A stretch of DNA of 10,310 bases from Oscillospiraceae bacterium (GTDB lineage: Bacteria > Bacillota > Clostridia > Oscillospirales > Ruminococcaceae). Shown one piece after another: positions 5,955 through 10,310 of the stretch. The stretch spans positions 1 to 10,310 of the forward strand of contig JAFPYQ010000319.1 in the NCBI GenBank assembly GCA_017394475.1. The letters run 5' to 3'. The stretch's first letter is position 1, and the number at the start of each line of letters is the position of its first letter. Made by a program: the position numbers and the translations under genes. The notes under the pieces are model-generated. The model saw nothing but the letters and a program-made list of their open reading frames with translations, ran no database searches and was not told the DNA's origin.

Positions 5955-7847
5955 TCATGTTCTTTCGGCATGGTGTCTGCGCTTGCATTCGTACATCTTC
6001 TCGTCTGCAGCCTTCATGGCCATGTCGATATTTTCACGGTCGGTTATGTTAAGATCGGCATTTCCTATGCTCACACCGAGCACAAAGGGTTCGCCGCCGG
6101 ATATATTGAAGTTTTCGGCTGCCGAATTTACGCGGTCGATATATTCTTCTGCGCTGTCGCTGCCGGGTATCACTACTATGAACTCATCCCCGCCGAAACG
6201 GGCACATACCGCACAGGAGCCCGCAGCACGGCGAACTATGTCTGCTGCTGCTATTATGGCCTTATCTCCTGCGGAGTGGCCGAAGGTATCGTTTATATAT
6301 TTGATCCTGTCAAGATCCACCGAGAACAGCGAAAATCTGTTTGTGCCGCTTTCGGTGAGCTCTGCCATTTTCATATAGAAGCCCCTGCGGTTGTATATGC
6401 CCGTCATGGGGTCGCGCATGTGCATATCGGCTACCTTAGCATAGGCTTTCTGCAGGCGCATCTTGGTCTTGAGGGTCTCGAATATCTGATTTGTATTGCT
6501 GACGAGCCTCTGCATGAACAGGAAATTGAAGCCCTCACTGTCCATGGCGGAAGCCATATAGCCCATGCCCTCGCCCTGGTAGCTGAGAGGTGCTATCACG
6601 AGGGAGCCGTAATCATCGAATATGCCGTCGAGATCCGGGAGCAGTTCATTCTCTGCAAGGGGGACATCAAAGACGTATGTCTCTTCATTCTGCACATTGC
6701 CCACGTTTTTGCAGTGCATTATCATCTTCATGCCGCTGTTCTGCACCGGGATCTGTTCCTCATCCTCATCGATGTCACACAGCACCTTGTTTTCAAGACA
6801 GCACCATGTGGGACATTCGCAGAAATAGGGAATGATCTTTGCAAGCTGGTCATAGCTGTTCAGCTCGCCTGTATGGGCGCTGTATTCAAACATCCTGCGC
6901 TCATGCCTTTCAAGGTTCTTCCTCGAAAGGAACAGTTCAAGCAGCTTGTTCACATTTTCTCCCTCTTCTATGGGCTTGCACCCGCAGGACTGGGATACCC
7001 TCATCGTATAGGGTATGACACTGAGCCTTTCGGAAGGCTCCTCGCCGTGCATGAGCTGTTCGAGCAGGTCAAGGGCTTTCACGGACATTCCCTCAAGATC
7101 TATCTCCGCGGTGGTCAGGCGAGGAAATGTATATTTTTCTTCCTCTATCCCGTCAAAGCCGCTTACTATCACATCTCCGGGGACATTGTACCCCTTGTTC
7201 CTGAGATAGTTGCAGGTGGTCATGGCTTCGGTATCGTTCACGCAGAGTATGGCGTCGGGCGGTTCAAGGTCACTGCTGTAGAATTTATCGAGCACTTCGA
7301 GGGTGGGGGTCTCCCAGAATCTGCCGTATCCGAAGCGTTCGGGTTCAAACTTCCTGCCGTTGTCTTTTAGCACCTTTTTGAACACATTGAGCCTTTCCTC
7401 GGAAAAGCTGTTATTGTCCATACCGCCTATGAAATTGATGCGTTTCGGATTATGCACCTCTATCATGTGCCTCATGACCTGTTCAAAGGCTCCGCCGTAG
7501 TCAAATGTTATGCTGACGCAGTCAGGGACATCCCTGTCAACGCACACAAAGGGCAATCCTGTGGCTTTTGCATCGCTCAGCACCATTTCCCAGACACTGT
7601 TGCTCTTTATGCTTTCGGGCATGAGTATAAGGCCGTCCAGAACGGGCAGTCTGATGAGCTTGAATATATTGATCTCCGCAGGGGTGTATTCTATGCCATA
7701 GTATGTGAAATTGGTTATGACTATGACCTTATATCCCCGTGCCTCTGCCTCATGTATAAGTGCTGTCATGGTATTCTGCGCACCTGTATCATGCAGGCCT
7801 GCACATACGACACCGAGCACTTTATATTTTCCGCTGCGTTTTACCAT
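5955..7847 (-). CDS. LacI-type ligand-binding domain fused to GGDEF diguanylate cyclase (630 aa)
   Basis: This is a predicted cytosolic c-di-GMP synthase controlled by a small-molecule sensor. Residues about 7-288 follow the LacI/periplasmic-binding fold: YKVLGVVCAG at the start, PPDAILCVNDTEAM and VPGDVIVSGFDGIEEEKY in the second lobe, then SQSCGC. Residues about 295-455 are a weaker region, possibly GAF-like (YGSLVIAPLSYQGEGMGY), then a helical linker. The C-terminal GGDEF domain (about 470-625) has DPMTGIYNRRGF, DLDRIKYINDTFGHSAGD and ARFGGDEF (GGDEF at 552-556). No RxxD inhibitory site precedes it. No helix-turn-helix, signal peptide or membrane segment is present, so it is neither a normal LacI repressor nor a surface receptor. 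I chose ATG 7847; an in-frame TTG at 7940 lies inside the -35 box and cannot start the mRNA's protein. The binding site before 7847 is weak (GGTAAG). The ligand, perhaps a sugar, is unknown. Confidence 0.9.
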   Translation of the reverse strand: MVKRSGKYKVLGVVCAGLHDTGAQNTMTALIHEAEARGYKVIVITNFTYYGIEYTPAEINIFKLIRLPVLDGLILMPESIKSNSVWEMVLSDAKATGLPFVCVDRDVPDCVSITFDYGGAFEQVMRHMIEVHNPKRINFIGGMDNNSFSEERLNVFKKVLKDNGRKFEPERFGYGRFWETPTLEVLDKFYSSDLEPPDAILCVNDTEAMTTCNYLRNKGYNVPGDVIVSGFDGIEEEKYTFPRLTTAEIDLEGMSVKALDLLEQLMHGEEPSERLSVIPYTMRVSQSCGCKPIEEGENVNKLLELFLSRKNLERHERRMFEYSAHTGELNSYDQLAKIIPYFCECPTWCCLENKVLCDIDEDEEQIPVQNSGMKMIMHCKNVGNVQNEETYVFDVPLAENELLPDLDGIFDDYGSLVIAPLSYQGEGMGYMASAMDSEGFNFLFMQRLVSNTNQIFETLKTKMRLQKAYAKVADMHMRDPMTGIYNRRGFYMKMAELTESGTNRFSLFSVDLDRIKYINDTFGHSAGDKAIIAAADIVRRAAGSCAVCARFGGDEFIVVIPGSDSAEEYIDRVNSAAENFNISGGEPFVLGVSIGNADLNITDRENIDMAMKAADEKMYECKRRHHAERT

Positions 7848-7890
7848 ATATCTTACCAATAAAAGTGGCCTTTTTACAAAAACGATCGGT

Positions 7891-7902
7891 CCCCCGTGGG
7901 GG
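7891..7902 (-). promoter_or_regulatory. GC hairpin at the 5' end of the LacI-GGDEF transcript
   Basis: CCCCC (7902-7898 on the minus strand) and GGGGG (7895-7891) can pair around a tiny loop, in practice four C-G pairs around CACG. The predicted transcript starts near 7905, so this hairpin occupies about bases 4-15 of the mRNA. A TTTTT run follows about 8 bases later, rather far for a terminator. Protection of the 5' end is a simple explanation; attenuation is less likely. Confidence 0.4.
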
Positions 7903-7911
7903 TATATGTAT

Positions 7912-7940
7912 AATATAACATATTTTAGGGCTGCTGTCAA
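7912..7940 (-). promoter_or_regulatory. Extended -10 promoter of the LacI-GGDEF gene
   Basis: On the minus strand TTGACA (7940-7935), a 17-base spacer and TATATT (7917-7912) are present, with TG placed as TGTTATATT. It starts 17 bases after the deformylase stop, so the GGDEF gene is independently transcribed. The -35 box sits inside the inverted repeat GGGCT/AGCCC (7944-7928, 7-base centre), a possible operator. No T-run terminator separates it from the upstream operon. Confidence 0.85.
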
Positions 7941-7956
7941 GCCCGATCGCAGCCTT

Positions 7957-8370
7957 TCAGATAAGTACCCCGCTGCAGTGATCTACCTCGTGTTGTATGA
8001 TCTGTGCAGTGACCCCGCTGTACCTCTTTTCATGGCTTTTCATGTACTTGTCCTTGTAACGCACTTTTATGTTTCTGTACCTCGTCACAGGCCTGGGGTC
8101 GCCTACCAGCGACAGGCATCCCTCCCGGGTGTCATAGGGCTGTGCCTTTGATATTATCTCGGGATCGAACATGACCGTTATCTTCCCGCCGTCAAAAAAT
8201 GCGATGACCCTTTTGCGTACCCCGATCATATTAGCAGCCATCCCCACACAGGTCTTTTTGTGGAACATCAGCGTGTCGGTAAGGTCTGTGGCGGTCTGTA
8301 TGTCGGACTCATCCGCATCTGACGATCTTATTTTCAGCAAAAACGGATCATGTATCAGTTCTTTTACCAT
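7957..8370 (-). CDS. Short, atypical peptide deformylase family protein (137 aa)
   Basis: Peptide deformylase removes the formyl group from the N-terminal methionine of new proteins using a metal ion. Two of three family motifs are intact: EGCLS (Glu83-Ser87, with metal ligand Cys85) and QHEVDH (His127, Glu128, His131). Motif one, normally GxGxAAxQ, reads CVGMAANMIG, so the usual catalytic glutamine is Met48. The protein is shorter than the 150-190 residues typical of housekeeping deformylases and ends soon after the HExDH motif. It matches a recurrent short Firmicutes paralogue type, so a housekeeping enzyme is probably encoded elsewhere. CAGGAGAAC before the ATG at 8370 is a good ribosome binding site. 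It is the last gene of a four-gene run, 21 bases after the HD gene. The fold is secure; activity is doubtful. Confidence 0.87.
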   Translation of the reverse strand: MVKELIHDPFLLKIRSSDADESDIQTATDLTDTLMFHKKTCVGMAANMIGVRKRVIAFFDGGKITVMFDPEIISKAQPYDTREGCLSLVGDPRPVTRYRNIKVRYKDKYMKSHEKRYSGVTAQIIQHEVDHCSGVLI

Positions 8371-8391
8371 AATGTTCTCCTGTAACGGTGT

Positions 8392-8961
8392 TTATGTGTC
8401 TTTTTCCAGTTCCTCCAGAAATCTTAACATAAAGCTGTGGCGCTCCTCGGCCATTTCCCTTGCAATGCGGGTGTGCATCATATCCCTGAGCAGCAGCAGC
8501 TTTTCATGGAAATGTTGTACGGAATCATCTATACCCCGCCCTGCTTTCCCGCCGTAGGCAAAGGTCCGGGCGATGCCCACCGCACCCATGGCATCGAGCC
8601 TGTCCGCATCACGGACTATGTATTCCTCTATGGTCTGTGCGGGTCTGTCCTTGTTCTTGCTGAATGATACGGAGTTTATTATGCGTATTATCCTTTCAGA
8701 AGTTTGAGCATCGATGTTTTCAGCACGCAGGAAAGCCCGGGCATTGGCATTGTCCTTTGAATCGAACAGCTTGTGATCGTCCGCATCGTGAAGGAGTGCT
8801 GCCACCGCCACAGCATATCTGTCGCAGCCCGGTGTGGCATCGGCGATGAGCATAGCATTACGGTAGACCCGCAGGGAATGTGCCGCATCATGGCCGTCCG
8901 AATTGCCTTCAAACAGCTTTTGGATATATTCCTTTGCCCTTATCACTGTCTGTTCATTCAT
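8392..8961 (-). CDS. HD-domain metal-dependent phosphohydrolase (189 aa)
   Basis: The HD superfamily comprises metal-dependent phosphohydrolases acting on nucleotides or phosphodiesters. The expected ligands are visible: GHDAAHSLRV (His28), ALLHDADD (His58-Asp59) and IVRDADRLDAMGAVGIARTF (Asp118/Asp120), followed by the FAYGG stretch common in the E. coli YedJ / B. subtilis YpgQ-like group. It is not an HD-GYP protein, since the GYP motif is absent, so it is not expected to degrade c-di-GMP. A (d)NTP pyrophosphohydrolase role like that reported for YpgQ is possible but unproven. The ATG at 8961 overlaps the end of the phosphatase gene by 8 bases and lacks a strong ribosome binding site, suggesting re-initiation after the upstream stop. 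Confidence 0.88.
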   Translation of the reverse strand: MNEQTVIRAKEYIQKLFEGNSDGHDAAHSLRVYRNAMLIADATPGCDRYAVAVAALLHDADDHKLFDSKDNANARAFLRAENIDAQTSERIIRIINSVSFSKNKDRPAQTIEEYIVRDADRLDAMGAVGIARTFAYGGKAGRGIDDSVQHFHEKLLLLRDMMHTRIAREMAEERHSFMLRFLEELEKDT

Positions 8962-9652
8962 GATCTGACCGTCTCATGAGCATTTTGAGGCGAATATTCT
9001 CTGTCTGTGCCGCAGAAAGCCCCGCCTCCGTGAGATATTTCCGGGCGCTGCCGTATTTTTCGGTGAAAAGGTCGATAAATCTTGCCATGCTCTTTTCATT
9101 TGCCATGACGATCTCCCTGTCCACTTCCGGGTGTTCGCTGAGATATCTTTCAAGGCGCTCCCTGTTGTTGTCGCGGCTGATGACATAGTCATCTATTATA
9201 GCGTCCCCGGGAACTCCGCACAGGAGCAGCAGCACCGCACTCACAACGCCTGTTCTGTCCTTGCCTGCGGTGCAGTTGAACATCACGCCGCTGTCGGCAT
9301 CGGCGATAGCTTTGAACACATTGGAAATGTTTTCGCTCTCCGCTATCTTCATATAGGAATACGGGACGCCATCGAGAGTGGCGGAGGGCTTGCTGCCCTC
9401 GACTATCGGGTACCACAGATATACAAACTCATCATCATCGGAAAGGGCGTTCTTGTGCCGCTGCACTTCCTCGGATGTCCGCATATCTATTATAGTTGTG
9501 ATATGCTTTTCAAGGAGCAGAGCCCTGTCATCGGGGGAAAGCTGCTCGGGCACATCGCTGCGCAATATCCTGTCCGAAAGCCGTGTCCCGTCGGAAGATA
9601 TGTATTTATCGAATGTCCTGGTATTAAGAGTCGATCTCAGCAAGCCCGACAT
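8954..9652 (-). CDS. Protein-tyrosine/serine phosphatase, CX5R type (232 aa)
   Basis: This is a cysteine-dependent phosphatase. The catalytic P-loop CTAGKDRTG has nucleophile Cys127 and Arg133, in the AGKDRTG form typical of the bacterial Tyr/Ser phosphatase family (Y_phosphatase3). TIIDMRTSEEV at 53-63 is the conserved IDLR-type strand, and the DxTRL-like N-terminal segment (SSDGTRLSDRILRS) also fits. Members can act on phosphotyrosine, phosphoserine or phosphoinositides; the substrate here is unknown. No signal peptide is seen, so it should be cytosolic. AAAGGA precedes the ATG at 9652 and lies inside the end of the upstream membrane-protein gene; the gap is one base. At the other end it overlaps the HD gene by 8 bases, so the products should be made together. 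Confidence 0.91.
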   Translation of the reverse strand: MSGLLRSTLNTRTFDKYISSDGTRLSDRILRSDVPEQLSPDDRALLLEKHITTIIDMRTSEEVQRHKNALSDDDEFVYLWYPIVEGSKPSATLDGVPYSYMKIAESENISNVFKAIADADSGVMFNCTAGKDRTGVVSAVLLLLCGVPGDAIIDDYVISRDNNRERLERYLSEHPEVDREIVMANEKSMARFIDLFTEKYGSARKYLTEAGLSAAQTENIRLKMLMRRSDHE

Positions 9653-9653
9653 T

Positions 9654-10310
9654 TTATCTGTCCTTTCCGATATGCTTCTTTATCATTAAGATGATCGCCC
9701 TGTAGCCATATCCCACAGCCAGCAGGAAGATAAGTATCGCCAGTATCCACCACACACAGCCCATATAGGGCAGCTCATCCGAAAATCCCAGAGCACCCGC
9801 GGGACTGCCCCAGTTGAGGAAGAAATACGGATAGTTGGCATTTGCGGAGAATTTCCAGCCCTGAACATACCCTATCCCCGCATATATGGCATAGATTATG
9901 GGCGGGACTATGCACCACAGTACGCCGCACTTTGATATAGACCCGTTTATCCCTGTCACGAACATATCTGCCACAGCCGCCAACGGGACTATCACATGGG
10001 TGAGTATGTTCTGCAGGTTCCACGCCTTATCCCCCAGTGTCGGAGCAAGGACGGCACAAAACACTACTCCTGTCAGGGTGATGGACACACTGCCCACAAA
10101 TTTTATCAGGTACCACACATCGGGTATCTTCTTCCTGCTCAGCATCAGATAAAGCCCGATAGCACAGATAACAGCGATGGCTATGTTCGACTGTATCGTG
10201 AAATACATGAAGACCACTTTGCCGCCCATAAATGTGCTGCCCGCCGCTGATGCGCTTATTGCTGTTCCTGTCACTGCCGAAAGTATCGTTATCTCTTTCA
10301 GCACGACGGA
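9654..10310 (-). CDS. Pr6Pr-like six-helix membrane protein, 5' end beyond the window
   Basis: About six hydrophobic helices cover the sequence, with a basic cytoplasmic tail (MIKKHIGKDR). Conserved-looking stretches include YFTIQSNIAIAVI, NILTHVIVPLAAVADMF and NYPYFFLNWG, the pattern of the Pr6Pr family of membrane proteins, related to FAR-17a/AIG1-like proteins. Its biochemical function is unknown to me. A GTG at 10304 could start it, but the frame stays open through 10310 and no ribosome binding site can be seen, so the true start is probably a few codons outside. The visible 216-218 residues are nearly the full family length. It is the first visible gene of the run with the phosphatase, HD and deformylase genes, and its promoter is not in the window. 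Confidence 0.82.
   Translation of the reverse strand, partial: SVVLKEITILSAVTGTAISASAAGSTFMGGKVVFMYFTIQSNIAIAVICAIGLYLMLSRKKIPDVWYLIKFVGSVSITLTGVVFCAVLAPTLGDKAWNLQNILTHVIVPLAAVADMFVTGINGSISKCGVLWCIVPPIIYAIYAGIGYVQGWKFSANANYPYFFLNWGSPAGALGFSDELPYMGCVWWILAILIFLLAVGYGYRAIILMIKKHIGKDR

Noticed and set aside
5934..7370. A 478-codon open frame on the + strand
   Set aside because: It lies wholly antisense to the LacI-GGDEF gene, has no recognisable motifs, and its His/Tyr/Cys-rich composition is what complementing that gene's codon bias gives.
7883..7949. Two CGATCG palindromes on either side of the LacI-GGDEF promoter as paired operator sites
   Set aside because: Six-base palindromes recur by chance, and apart from one extra matching base the flanks differ; there is no support beyond the coincidence.
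8392..8961. The HD protein as a c-di-GMP phosphodiesterase balancing the two cyclases
   Set aside because: It lacks the GYP motif and the extended HD-GYP sequence, and resembles the YedJ/YpgQ-like group instead.
9131..9694. A 187-codon open frame on the + strand
   Set aside because: It is antisense to the phosphatase gene, whose catalytic loop leaves no doubt about the coding strand.

Overview
The window looks like chromosomal DNA from a Gram-positive anaerobe of the Ruminococcus/Oscillospiraceae type. This is inferred from heavy use of ATA isoleucine codons, AGGAG-type ribosome binding sites, TTGACA/TATAAT promoters, a flavodoxin-ferredoxin fusion protein, and cytosolic GGDEF proteins with PAS/GAF or LacI-type sensor regions. 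I see no rRNA, tRNA, CRISPR array, insertion sequence, integrase or phage gene.

Layout: a PAS/GAF/GGDEF diguanylate cyclase lies on the + strand (175-1590) behind a 127-base leader. It converges on a minus-strand group, and both share a bidirectional terminator (1593-1618). In transcription order that group is a flavodoxin/2x[4Fe-4S] protein (3936-3169), an NmrA-like NAD(P)-binding protein (3114-2254) and an Sfp-type phosphopantetheinyl transferase (2247-1620). The transferase is split by a one-base frameshift near 1963-1974. A near-consensus promoter (3975-4003) drives the group. Upstream on the same strand is a MATE efflux pump (5426-4065). Divergent from the pump is a small ribbon-helix-helix-like protein (5651-5878) with an exceptionally strong promoter, an inverted repeat over its -35 box and its own terminator (5898-5931).

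The right half is entirely minus strand. A four-gene run enters from beyond the right edge: a Pr6Pr-like membrane protein (open at the window edge), a tyrosine phosphatase with a CX5R loop, an HD-domain hydrolase and a short, atypical peptide deformylase. Spacing is tight: a 1-base gap, an 8-base overlap and a 21-base gap. Downstream, with its own extended -10 promoter (7912-7940), is a 630-residue protein that joins a LacI-type ligand-binding domain, without a helix-turn-helix, to a GGDEF domain.

The main theme is c-di-GMP signalling. Two diguanylate cyclases with different cytosolic sensors occur within 8 kb; both have intact GGDEF motifs and neither has an RxxD inhibitory site, and no phosphodiesterase (EAL or HD-GYP) is present. 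The points most worth a second look are the LacI-GGDEF fusion, the frameshifted transferase, the deformylase lacking the usual catalytic glutamine, and the ribbon-helix-helix promoter/operator region. I found no clear evidence of a wholly new multi-gene system.
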